Below, in pieces: positions 1 to 5,872 of a DNA stretch of 9,354 nucleotides; position 1 is the stretch's first letter; each line of letters begins with the position of its first letter. Both the position numbers and the translations under genes were made by a program. The notes beneath the pieces were generated by a model that saw nothing but the letters and a program-made list of their open reading frames with translations, ran no database searches and was not told the origin of the DNA. The stretch comes from JALQUL01 sp964556425 (GTDB lineage: Bacteria > Pseudomonadota > Gammaproteobacteria > Burkholderiales > Burkholderiaceae_C), in NCBI GenBank assembly GCA_964556425.1, contig CAZKWC010000091.1:1-9354 (forward strand), given 5' to 3'.

Positions 1-393
1 TCTATTTTTACGGACGGCAAATTAAAAGAACATCATCAATATACCAATCCACCAGAAGTAGGTGGTGGTGCATTTGAAACTGCAATTATTGAAATTCATG
101 GAATGGAGTTTAATATTTTGGCAGCAGGACCGTTCTTTAAATTTAATGAATCGGTTTCATTTGTGATTAATTGCAAAGACCAAGCAGAAGTGGATTATTT
201 TTGGAACGCATTAACAAGCAACGGAGGGCAAGAAAGTGCTTGTGGTTGGTGCAAAGACAAATATGGTTTATCTTGGCAAGTGGTGCCTGTTGAATATTTT
301 GAATTAATTAATAGCAAGGATTCTAAGGTCAGAGAAAAAGCTATGCAAAATACATTCTCTCAGACCAAAATCATTCTTTCTGAACTTAAATAG
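1..393 (+). CDS. VOC superfamily PhnB-like protein (glyoxalase/bleomycin-resistance fold), 5' end missing
   Basis: The reading frame is open from the first base and stops with TAG, so the gene starts upstream of the window; 130 residues are visible. An internal ATG at 103 is unlikely to be the true start, because the frame before it already reads as family sequence (an E-V-G-G-G-A-F-E stretch and an A-I-I-E-I-H-G strand). The segment C-G-W-C-K-D-K-Y-G-L-S-W-Q-V-V-P matches the C-terminal signature of PhnB-like proteins, often annotated '3-demethylubiquinone-9 3-methyltransferase domain'. The family adopts the paired beta-alpha-beta-beta-beta VOC fold; the substrate cannot be inferred and most members are uncharacterised. 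The C-terminus ends near the usual family length, so only the 5' end appears to be missing. The gene is AT-rich compared with the right half of the window, and its stop codon directly abuts the inverted-repeat element that follows. Confidence 0.8.
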   Translation, partial: SIFTDGKLKEHHQYTNPPEVGGGAFETAIIEIHGMEFNILAAGPFFKFNESVSFVINCKDQAEVDYFWNALTSNGGQESACGWCKDKYGLSWQVVPVEYFELINSKDSKVREKAMQNTFSQTKIILSELK

Positions 394-407
394 CCTTTGC
401 AAAACTC
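394..407 (+). repeat. Left terminal inverted repeat (14 bp)
   Basis: CCTTTGCAAAACTC is a perfect inverted match to 529-542. It begins immediately after the TAG stop of the VOC-like gene. Confidence 0.8.
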
Positions 408-528
408 TTAAAGGAATTCATGGCAGGGGTTCGGACCGTACATGTCGTTGGCTTTTCAACCACAATGACTATGAGTCTTAAACTCCGCCTAAAAGCCCAT
501 TCCAATCTGCACTTTGCCTGCATATATT

Positions 529-542
529 GAGTTTTGCAAAGG
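529..542 (-). repeat. Right terminal inverted repeat (14 bp)
   Basis: GAGTTTTGCAAAGG is the exact reverse complement of 394-407. It lies 33 bp past the znuA stop codon in the direction of znu transcription. Confidence 0.8.
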
Positions 543-575
543 TGCCTTAATAAATCTTTATGTTTAAGAAAACAA

Positions 576-1529
576 TTAGGAATTGTGCTTCATGCCCTCT
601 GCCAATAATTGTAGGTTGTACCTCATCATTTTCAAGTAACTAGCACCTGATTCGGCCTTAGAAGACAATGCATCTGAATATAAAACGGCTCCTACAGTTA
701 CACCCGCTTCTTTGCTAACTTGCTCGATTAATTTTGGGTTTTTCATATTCTCTAAAAATATTGCTTTTATTTTTTCTCGCTTGATTTGTTGAATTAATTG
801 AGCAATCGCTTTTGCACTTGGTTCGGCTTTACTATTAACACCTTCTGCAGCCATAAAAGTGACTTGATACTGCGTACCAAAATAAGAGAAGGCATTATGC
901 GAGGTAATAACTTTTCGCTTAGCTACCGGTATGCTTGCTAATTGGGCTGTAATGGCGCTATCTAAAGACTCCAACTCTTTGATATAAGTTTGTGCATTAG
1001 CCTTATAAAATTCTGCACTTGCTGGATCAATTTTGGACAAAGCCTGTGCAATATTACGAACGTAAGTCTTTACATTATTAGGATTTTGCCAAGCGTGCGG
1101 GTCTTGATCACCGTGCTCGTGATGATGATGACCTGCCTCTTCGTGATCCTCATCTTGATGGCCTGATTTTTTTTGTTTTGCTAAAGACTTTATTCCTTTT
1201 GAGGCGATTAATATGTCACCTTTGTATGAGGCAGATTTAGCTAACTTTACAGCCCAAGGCTCAAAATGTAGACCGTTAATTACCATTAATTGACTGGCTA
1301 CTATTTTTTTAGCATCGCTAGGTTTTGGTTCAAAAGCATGAGCATCTTCATCGTAGCCGACCAACATAGTTACTGTTACTCGGTCTGCACCAACTACTTT
1401 GACTAAATCACCCAGCACACTAAAAGATGCTACAACAGGAATAGGTGATGCAGCATAAGCAAGTGTAGAAAATAAACTACTGCTTATAAAAGCGATTAGG
1501 GCAATAAATTTTAGAAAACTATTTTTCAT
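576..1529 (-). CDS. znuA: ZnuA-like periplasmic zinc-binding protein of an ABC transporter
   Basis: 317 residues, the usual size for cluster A-I (TroA/ZnuA-type) metal-binding proteins. The start chosen is the ATG at 1529, because AAAGGA lies 5 nt upstream; a TTG at 1559 in the same frame has no comparable site. Residues 1-26 form a Sec signal peptide (K near the N-terminus, hydrophobic core, A-Y-A before the cut). Likely metal ligands are H64 (in H-A-F-E-P-K-P), H145 (in D-P-H-A-W), H211 (in S-H-N-A-F) and D286 (in L-Y-S-D-A-L). Residues 124-145 form a His/Asp/Glu-rich loop including HHHH, typical of zinc-specific rather than manganese-specific members. It captures Zn(II) in the periplasm and delivers it to ZnuB. 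It is the last gene of the operon, 22 bp after the znuB stop. No strong terminator is visible behind it; only AT-rich sequence and the inverted-repeat element follow. Confidence 0.93.
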   Translation of the reverse strand: MKNSFLKFIALIAFISSSLFSTLAYAASPIPVVASFSVLGDLVKVVGADRVTVTMLVGYDEDAHAFEPKPSDAKKIVASQLMVINGLHFEPWAVKLAKSASYKGDILIASKGIKSLAKQKKSGHQDEDHEEAGHHHHEHGDQDPHAWQNPNNVKTYVRNIAQALSKIDPASAEFYKANAQTYIKELESLDSAITAQLASIPVAKRKVITSHNAFSYFGTQYQVTFMAAEGVNSKAEPSAKAIAQLIQQIKREKIKAIFLENMKNPKLIEQVSKEAGVTVGAVLYSDALSSKAESGASYLKMMRYNLQLLAEGMKHNS

Positions 1530-1534
1530 AACTA

Positions 1535-1540
1535 TCCTTT
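1535..1540 (-). promoter_or_regulatory. Ribosome binding site that fixes the znuA start
   Basis: AAAGGA on the minus strand, 5 nt before the ATG at 1529. It supports this start over the in-frame TTG at 1559, which overlaps the end of znuB. Confidence 0.7.
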
Positions 1541-1551
1541 TAATAAAAAAA

Positions 1552-2433
1552 CTAAGCAACTTTATGGGGGCGATTTAAAATACGCACCAACCATCCACTA
1601 GGCGATACCAATAAAGAAATGACATATAAAAATCCGGCACAAAGAATAATCGTAGGACCACTAGGCAGGTCTAGGTGATAAGACAATAACAATCCAGAAA
1701 CACCTGCAAAACTTGCTTGTAAACTCGCATTGATTAATTGCATGGCAATATTTTCATGCCAAAGTCGAGCCGATACCGCTGGCAACATCATCAAACCCAC
1801 CGCCATTAAAGTGCCAAGCGTCTGAAAGCCTGCGACCAAATTCACAACGACTAACACTAAAAATAATTGTTGCCACAACCAAGGCCTTCCACCACTTTTA
1901 TGAGCTGTTGCTAATAAAAACAATGGATCAAATGTTTCCAAAATAAAGCCTCTATAAAAAATAGCCAAACTCAATAAACTAATACTAGATACGCCAACGA
2001 CCAACAGTAATCCTTGTGCATCTACACCTAAGGCACTTCCAAATAAAATATGCAATAAATCTAACTGACTACCTTGCCTCGAAATAAGCATCACCCCTAT
2101 GGCTAGGGCTAATAAATAGATGGCAGTTAAACTAGCATCTTCTTTTAATACCGTGACACGGCTTAGCCAGCCTGCAATTGCAGCAATTAACAAGCCTGCC
2201 AAAACACCACCTAAAGCCATTGCTGGCAATGACAAACCAAACAACATAAAACCTAAAGCAACCCCAGGTAATACGGCATGACTTAAAGCATCACCTAACA
2301 GACTCATTCTTCTAAGCGTTAAAAATACACCTAATGGTGCTGCGCTTATTGCCAACGCAAGAGTAGCAACTAAGGCACGACGCATGAATACAAATTGGGT
2401 AAATGGCTCAATTAAAATCTCTGATAGGCTCAT
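1552..2433 (-). CDS. znuB: ZnuB-like zinc ABC transporter permease (ABC-3 family)
   Basis: 293 residues, strongly hydrophobic along the whole length with about eight or nine predicted membrane segments, as expected for ABC-3 family permeases. The family motif M-S-L-L-G-D-A-L-S-H-A-V-L-P-G lies at about residues 43-57, and a second conserved stretch, G-T-L-M-A-V-G-L-M-M-L-P-A, lies in the C-terminal half. The chosen start is the ATG at 2433, because it overlaps the znuC stop as ATGA (2430-2433), a classic coupled junction. A longer frame starting at 2460 would overlap znuC by 31 bp. The protein forms the inner-membrane zinc channel and pairs with ZnuC. The short gap to znuA indicates one transcript. 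Confidence 0.93.
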   Translation of the reverse strand: MSLSEILIEPFTQFVFMRRALVATLALAISAAPLGVFLTLRRMSLLGDALSHAVLPGVALGFMLFGLSLPAMALGGVLAGLLIAAIAGWLSRVTVLKEDASLTAIYLLALAIGVMLISRQGSQLDLLHILFGSALGVDAQGLLLVVGVSSISLLSLAIFYRGFILETFDPLFLLATAHKSGGRPWLWQQLFLVLVVVNLVAGFQTLGTLMAVGLMMLPAVSARLWHENIAMQLINASLQASFAGVSGLLLSYHLDLPSGPTIILCAGFLYVISLLVSPSGWLVRILNRPHKVA

Positions 2434-3173
2434 GATGCACCTACCTGATCGGTATGACATATTTCGGCGTTCTCATCCCAAGCTTCTGCTAAATTACGCG
2501 CTTTTAACAAGTTGGCTTGCGTTAATACTTGCTGTGTAGGACCCCATGCAACCAATTCACGGGCCAACAACACTGTTTGATCAAAATGGGCTTTCACTTG
2601 CGAGTCATCATGGAGTACCGCCATGACTGTTTTACCTATGGCTTGCCACTCATGAATTAACTCTAATAGGGCAACTGTAGTTCGAGAATCCATGGCATTA
2701 AATGGCTCATCTAATAAAATGAGCTGAGCATCTTGCAACAGAAGACGGGCAAACAATACCCGCTGAAACTGCCCACTAGAAAGCGAACTGATAGGACGTT
2801 TCTCGAAACCCTCTAAACCCACACGGCCAATAGCCTGCTTGGCTTTCTTTTGCATCAAAGGACTCACCCCACCCAGTAATCCAAATGAACTCCAAAACCC
2901 CAATAAGACACAATCAAGAACTTGAATTGGGAATGCTTGATCAATTTCTGAATGCTGAGGTAAATATGCAATATGGGGCTTAGAGAGTTGCGTTTGAATA
3001 CTTCCACCTGCAGGTCGAACAAGACCCATAATCGTTTTAAGCAAGGTGCTCTTACCGGATCCATTGGGTCCAATGACTGCAGTTAATGAACCTTTTAGTA
3101 GCTGACCACTAATATGATGCAAGGCAGGATGCTGTCTATAACTGACAGTTAGATTGCTTAGAGTTACCACCAT
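2430..3173 (-). CDS. znuC: ZnuC-like zinc ABC transporter ATP-binding protein
   Basis: 247 residues, with all ATPase motifs present and in order: Walker A G-P-N-G-S-G-K-S-T (35-43), Q-loop at Q73 (L-P-Q), signature L-S-S-G-Q (131-135), Walker B L-I-L-L-D-E-P (151-157) and the H-loop His188. It is a cytoplasmic ATPase that powers zinc uptake through ZnuB. The start is the ATG at 3173, which overlaps the last 10 bp of the upstream small gene; the downstream end shares ATGA with znuB. Both overlaps suggest translational coupling. The sequence fits the metal ABC ATPase branch (ZnuC/TroB/MntB-like), and zinc is assigned from the His-rich ZnuA in the same operon. The C-terminal tail (D-E-N-A-E-I-C-H-T-D) contains a Cys and a His. 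A Zur-regulator gene, often next to znuC in related bacteria, is not in the window. Confidence 0.93.
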   Translation of the reverse strand: MVVTLSNLTVSYRQHPALHHISGQLLKGSLTAVIGPNGSGKSTLLKTIMGLVRPAGGSIQTQLSKPHIAYLPQHSEIDQAFPIQVLDCVLLGFWSSFGLLGGVSPLMQKKAKQAIGRVGLEGFEKRPISSLSSGQFQRVLFARLLLQDAQLILLDEPFNAMDSRTTVALLELIHEWQAIGKTVMAVLHDDSQVKAHFDQTVLLARELVAWGPTQQVLTQANLLKARNLAEAWDENAEICHTDQVGAS

Positions 3174-3361
3174 GCCTGCCCTTCATTGGCCCAGGCGAGA
3201 GCTAACCATAAGAACACAATTGCAGGCAATACCACTAACAAACGCAAATAAGCAGGCCATGCTAATACACTTAAAGCGAGATATTCACGGAGCAAATTGA
3301 GGGGCGCTTTGCACCCTTGCGACAGCTTAGATGGGTAGGATGATGGGTGCTTGTGCTTCAT
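3164..3361 (-). CDS. Small membrane protein of unknown function, first gene of the znu operon
   Basis: A 65-residue frame I do not recognise. It has a basic, His-containing N-terminus (M-K-H-K-H-P-S-S), one Cys at residue 17, and a hydrophobic C-terminal half that could form one long or two short membrane segments (about residues 28-58), ending G-Q-A-W-W. The stop overlaps the znuC start by 10 bp (ATGGTGGTAA), and the start lies 22 bp from the operator dyads, so it would be the leading cistron of the zinc operon. Upstream of the ATG at 3361 I see no good Shine-Dalgarno sequence, so the true start could be an internal TTG or CTG, or the mRNA could be nearly leaderless. It may be a transporter accessory peptide, or its translation may mainly serve to feed ribosomes into znuC. 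Function is open. Confidence 0.55.
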   Translation of the reverse strand: MKHKHPSSYPSKLSQGCKAPLNLLREYLALSVLAWPAYLRLLVVLPAIVFLWLALAWANEGQAWW

Positions 3362-3383
3362 TAATGGAATCAGTAAATATTAA

Positions 3384-3429
3384 AACGCAACTAGATTGCG
3401 ATATATTGTAACGCAATCTAGTTGCGTTA
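3384..3429 (-). promoter_or_regulatory. Double dyad operator before the znu operon, probable Zur sites
   Basis: AACGCAACTAGATTGCG (3384-3400) and its exact reverse complement (3412-3428) form a 17-bp inverted repeat separated by 11 bp. Each arm is itself a dyad, CGCAA-N5-TTGCG, centred at 3393 and 3419; the second extends to 8-bp arms, TAACGCAA-N5-TTGCGTTA (3409-3429). The two centres are 26 bp apart. A TACAAT sequence on the minus strand (3410-3405) falls between the dyads and could be a -10 box, so bound repressor would cover the promoter; the -35 is not convincing. Zur repression by zinc is inferred from position in front of a zinc-uptake operon; I cannot verify the motif against known Zur boxes. 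Confidence 0.65.
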
Positions 3430-3521
3430 TTTTAAATATTGAATACAATCCCAAAAATAAACTATTAAAGAGCCAAGCGCTTCTTGGCAAATTGACAATT
3501 GGGATAAAAGCGATAAAAAAT

Positions 3522-3569
3522 GGCAAAAAAATACCCTCATTTACCACTCTTAAGCAGTAAGTGAGGGTA
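3522..3569 (-). terminator. Rho-independent terminator, minus strand
   Basis: TACCCTCA (3532-3539) pairs with TGAGGGTA (3562-3569), extended inward by TTAC/GTAA with one bulged base. On the minus strand the stem is followed by a run of seven T (complement of 3524-3530). It ends transcription coming from the fitAB side and insulates the znu promoter just beyond it. Confidence 0.85.
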
Positions 3570-3867
3570 CTAAATTAACTGTACAGACTGGATTAGTCTG
3601 GAAAATGCTTGGTGTGCATTTCGCTGCTACGACCTAAATTAAGAGGCATAAAAATAAAATTATTAACAATAATCAAATTCTTATTTTTAAGTAGAATAAA
3701 CTGAGCCTCAGTCAACTTCGCTTGAATTTTAGCTAACGATTCGATTGATATTTTTAGAAAATTATTGGATAGATCTAACAATTGGGTAATTAGTAAGGTC
3801 AGCTTTGCATCACCCCGAAAAATTGTAGCAACTTGGGTGGAGCAATTTTTATTACAAAAATATCAAC
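3570..3867. other. Gene-poor spacer between fitB and its terminator
   Basis: About 300 bp after the fitB stop. It holds a weak hairpin (CAGACT at 3584-3589 with AGTCTG at 3595-3600) and one doubtful small minus-strand frame (3593-3781). No RNA gene, repeat or plus-strand gene is evident. The sequence is AT-rich, and a decayed gene is possible. Confidence 0.4.
3593..3781 (-). CDS. Doubtful small ORF, possibly a gene remnant
   Basis: A 62-codon frame from a TTG at 3781, ending TAA only 24 bp before the terminator stem. The same frame stays open upstream to about 3862 without an ATG. No convincing ribosome site precedes the TTG. The translation is Lys/Ile/Leu/Asn-rich with an amphipathic stretch (I-E-S-L-A-K-I-Q-A-K-L-T-E-A-Q) and no family I recognise. 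The position just before a terminator is what a last cistron would show, but the lack of a proper start suggests either a decayed gene or chance in AT-rich DNA. Confidence 0.2.
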   Translation of the reverse strand: MLDLSNNFLKISIESLAKIQAKLTEAQFILLKNKNLIIVNNFIFMPLNLGRSSEMHTKHFPD

Positions 3868-4293
3868 TTAAAACTTTGAATTCCAAGGATTGATAACGCT
3901 AAGCCCTGCAGCAATAAACGGGCTAGTATCACGAGTCGCTACTAAAAAACCGTTGGCAAGGGCTATGGCAGCAATAAAGGCATCAGCCGTAGCAATGGCT
4001 AAACCATCTGTACGTGACTTTGCCATTAAATCGGCATAAGTCTTGGTACAAGCCATATCAAAAAACAATACTCTATTGGTAAACATCGGTAGCAAACGCT
4101 TTTCTAAATTTTCATTGAGAGCGACTTTGCGCTTTCCCGATGGCATGAGTGCAACACCTGCGCGCAACTCAGCTACCGTAATTGCCGACAGGTAAAGTGT
4201 TTCTAGCGCTTGTTCGTCAATCCACTCTATAACTCTGTTGCTGGGCTCTTGGCGCAAGGTCTCTGAAATAACATTGGTATCTAGCAAAATCAT
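3868..4293 (-). CDS. fitB: FitB-like PIN-domain toxin (VapC family ribonuclease)
   Basis: 141 residues, typical for a single PIN domain. The four expected acidic metal ligands are visible: D5 (L-L-D-T-N-V), E42 (V-A-E-L-R), D104 (T-A-D-A-F) and D122 (T-R-D-T-S). The N-terminal M-I-L-L-D-T-N-V-I-S-E, the central L-Y-L-S-A-I-T-V-A-E-L-R and the C-terminal N-P-W match the FitB branch of the VapC family. VapC toxins are Mg-dependent ribonucleases that cut specific RNAs; the target here is unknown. The ATG at 4293 overlaps the antitoxin stop as ATGA (4290-4293), the usual coupled antitoxin-first order. All catalytic residues are present, so the toxin looks active. Confidence 0.92.
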   Translation of the reverse strand: MILLDTNVISETLRQEPSNRVIEWIDEQALETLYLSAITVAELRAGVALMPSGKRKVALNENLEKRLLPMFTNRVLFFDMACTKTYADLMAKSRTDGLAIATADAFIAAIALANGFLVATRDTSPFIAAGLSVINPWNSKF

Positions 4294-4547
4294 TCTAAGC
4301 TCTGTACACGGGCAGGAGATTTGATGCGCACACTATCAAACAAAGCATGTTCTTCATTGCTAAGGCCGTCAAACTCACGAGCAAAAGAAGCTAGGTAAGA
4401 ACCCAATTTCACGCGCCCCTCGGGTCTTACTGCCCGCTCTAGGATGAGGCGAATCTCTGCCTCTGTGCTACGCCCATGCTGAGCTGCTTGAATTCGAATG
4501 GCCCGATGTACCTCATCGGGTAAATTTCTAACATTTAAATTCGCCAT
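4290..4547 (-). CDS. fitA: FitA-like ribbon-helix-helix antitoxin (VapB family)
   Basis: 85 residues. The N-terminal part is a ribbon-helix-helix DNA-binding domain: beta strand A-N-L-N-V-R-N-L (2-9), helix A about 10-23, and helix B starting at the G-R-S-T-E-A-E-I-R-L-I-L motif (25-36), a hallmark of FitA-type antitoxins. Residues 45-85, including K-L-G-S-Y-L-A-S-F, would wrap the toxin and block its active site. The dimer normally binds its own promoter, more tightly with toxin bound. The start at the ATG at 4547 fits the conserved N-terminus; a weak AAAGA sits 9 nt before it. The gene precedes and overlaps the toxin gene. Confidence 0.92.
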   Translation of the reverse strand: MANLNVRNLPDEVHRAIRIQAAQHGRSTEAEIRLILERAVRPEGRVKLGSYLASFAREFDGLSNEEHALFDSVRIKSPARVQSLE

Positions 4548-4604
4548 TTGATATATCTTTTATTAGTTGATATCTATGCACTCATTATACAAGAATGATA
4601 TCAA
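4548..4604 (-). promoter_or_regulatory. fitAB promoter with flanking operator repeats
   Basis: On the minus strand a perfect -10 box TATAAT (4589-4584) is preceded 18 bp upstream by TTGTTC, a fair -35. TTGATAT (reverse complement of 4598-4604) and ATATCAA (reverse complement of 4567-4573) form a 7-bp inverted repeat around the -10, with 24 bp between arms. A further ATATCAA copy (reverse complement of 4548-4554) lies directly before the fitA start codon. This fits autoregulation by the FitA or FitAB complex, inferred from family behaviour. Confidence 0.65.
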
Positions 4605-4636
4605 ATAGAACAACTATTTAAATAGATAGCACTACC

Positions 4637-4650
4637 CACTTTATAAAGTG
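4637..4650. repeat. 14-bp palindrome between fitA and the SRPBCC gene
   Basis: CACTTTATAAAGTG is a perfect palindrome in the spacer. A 10-bp palindrome TGCTTAAGCA follows at 4660-4669. Neither has a T-run suited to a terminator. They may be regulator sites for fitAB or chance AT-rich symmetry. Confidence 0.3.
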
Positions 4651-4738
4651 CAAAAATATTGCTTAAGCATAGTTTTTTTTAAAACTCATCCTTCATAATT
4701 GTTTTAGCTTTTAGTAATAACAATAGTAACAACTGGCC

Positions 4739-5677
4739 TTATTGGGCCAGCATTTCCAGCATCTGATCTAAGGCCACATGCCAGCCCTGTGGAAATCCCA
4801 TTTTGGCATGATCTTCACAGGTGGCGCTATCGGCATGCAAGACACGGGCGGTTATACGTGTTTCAGTCTCGCTGACCGCTTGAAGTTCTATTGCGCAAGT
4901 GCACCATGGCTGAACAGCAGGGGCATAACCTGGTTGCAAGGCATTGGTCCAAATTAAGCGTTGCTGCGGCTCTATTACTAGGTAGCAACTAACGAGTTCA
5001 TGGCTTTCATTATTGGGCCCTTGCATTAAAGTGCGAAAAACACCCCCTGGGCGTAAATCAATTTCGCATTCGCTTACCTGCCATGGCTTGGGGCAATACC
5101 AAGGCATGAGTTGCTCACGCACGGTCCAAGCACTCCACACTTTAGCGACTGGGGCTGGTAATACTCGGGTAAAAGATAACTCATGCTGAGGATGCTTTAA
5201 ATAAGCTTCGAGTTTTTGCATGGTAGATTCATGACCTGGCACGGCATATGTGGCCTTGGCGTCTCGTTCTTGCTGACTAGGAAGACGCATAGTGGTCTCT
5301 AGTCTTGTGCCATCAGCCTCTGCTTTAAAGGTGGTGGTTACATGAAACATGATTTCATTAAAATCACCGTGCGACCAGACAAGTTTTTCTTCGTGTTCGA
5401 CTGCTTGGTAGTGAATTAAATTAGGGTAGTTGGTAGGCGCTCCACCAAAGGGGTCGTTGGGATCATCACTGACTCCTGGACCATGCATCATAAATTTCCA
5501 ACGACCACCAGGGCGCACATCCATTTCATGAGTGGTAATCGTAAAACCCTCTGGCCCCCACCACCGCTCTAACTGCCCTTGCTCGGTATGAGCACGCCAT
5601 ACATGAGTAAGAGGCGCTGCAATAAAACGTGAGAAATGCATTTCTGTGGGGGAAGGAAAAGTAACGATATCGCTCAT
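4739..5677 (-). CDS. Two-domain SRPBCC/AHSA1 family protein (tandem duplication)
   Basis: 312 residues from the ATG at 5677, chosen because AGGA lies 7 nt upstream; a longer frame from a TTG at 5719 lacks such support. The protein contains two SRPBCC (START-like, AHSA1) domains in tandem, about residues 14-160 and 166-312. The repeats align clearly: F-S-R-F-I-A-A-P and F-T-R-V-L-P-A-P; V-W-R-A-H-T and V-W-S-A-W-T; D-V-R-P-G-G and D-L-R-P-G-G; M-H-G-P and M-Q-G-P. Most AHSA1 relatives have a single domain of about 140-160 residues, so this is an internal fusion or duplication. The fold makes a deep hydrophobic cavity for a ligand; the ligand is unknown. Such genes are often paired with an ArsR-family regulator, but none is present here. 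No signal peptide is visible, so it is probably cytoplasmic. Confidence 0.88.
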   Translation of the reverse strand: MSDIVTFPSPTEMHFSRFIAAPLTHVWRAHTEQGQLERWWGPEGFTITTHEMDVRPGGRWKFMMHGPGVSDDPNDPFGGAPTNYPNLIHYQAVEHEEKLVWSHGDFNEIMFHVTTTFKAEADGTRLETTMRLPSQQERDAKATYAVPGHESTMQKLEAYLKHPQHELSFTRVLPAPVAKVWSAWTVREQLMPWYCPKPWQVSECEIDLRPGGVFRTLMQGPNNESHELVSCYLVIEPQQRLIWTNALQPGYAPAVQPWCTCAIELQAVSETETRITARVLHADSATCEDHAKMGFPQGWHVALDQMLEMLAQ

Positions 5678-5684
5678 GAGGTAA

Positions 5685-5688
5685 TCCT
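5685..5688 (-). promoter_or_regulatory. Ribosome binding site that fixes the SRPBCC start
   Basis: AGGA on the minus strand with a 7-nt spacer to the ATG at 5677. It supports this start over the in-frame TTG at 5719. Confidence 0.6.
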
Positions 5689-5815
5689 GGTTTGGGGCAA
5701 TCTTTTCTTCTAGTAACAAGCCATTTTTGCGCAGATAGATGGCTAATAAACTTCATCATCTTGACGTATAGTTTATAACATTTTGAATACTTGGCTGACT
5801 TATTAGACCCCTACC

Positions 5816-5848
5816 AAAACACAAAAGGCCAGCATTCAGCTGGCCTTT
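5816..5848 (-). terminator. Rho-independent terminator after the purine permease
   Basis: AAAGGCCAGC (5824-5833) pairs perfectly with GCTGGCCTTT (5839-5848) around a 5-base loop. On the minus strand it is followed by a T-rich tail TTTTGTGTTTT, and it lies 24 bp after the permease stop. The plus strand also has a T-run (5853-5860), so it may work in both directions. It separates the permease from the SRPBCC gene. Confidence 0.85.
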
Positions 5849-5872
5849 CTTACTTTTTTTTAACGAATTCTC

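Larger units (their letters stand above)
394..542. mobile_element. MITE-like element or IS remnant with perfect 14-bp terminal inverted repeats
   Basis: CCTTTGCAAAACTC at 394-407 is repeated as its exact reverse complement at 529-542, enclosing 121 bp with no credible ORF. The end sequence resembles terminal repeats that I recall from IS5-family elements (CCTTTGCAAAA core), so a non-autonomous derivative is the best reading; that family assignment is from memory. No clear target-site duplication is visible: the left flank is TAG and the right flank TGC. The element sits exactly between the stop codon of the VOC-like gene and the 3' end of znuA, which converge here. It could also act as a long stem-loop between the two units. 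Confidence 0.55.

Noticed and set aside
103..105. ATG as the start codon of the VOC-like gene
   Set aside because: The upstream frame is open from base 1 and reads as part of the same domain; the gene is 5'-truncated by the window.
1100..1145. Short tandem GTGATGATGATG-type repetition in znuA
   Set aside because: It encodes the His/Asp/Glu-rich metal loop in frame; codon repetition explains it, not a regulatory repeat.
1557..1559. TTG start giving ZnuA ten extra residues
   Set aside because: It would overlap znuB and place a charged segment before the signal peptide, while the ATG at 1529 has a good ribosome site.
2864..3073. Minus-strand open frame inside znuC in another frame
   Set aside because: Entirely within the ATPase motif region of znuC; a shadow frame.
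5526..5759. Minus-strand open frame overlapping the start of the SRPBCC gene in another frame
   Set aside because: The SRPBCC frame has clear domain motifs across the overlap, and this one shows none.
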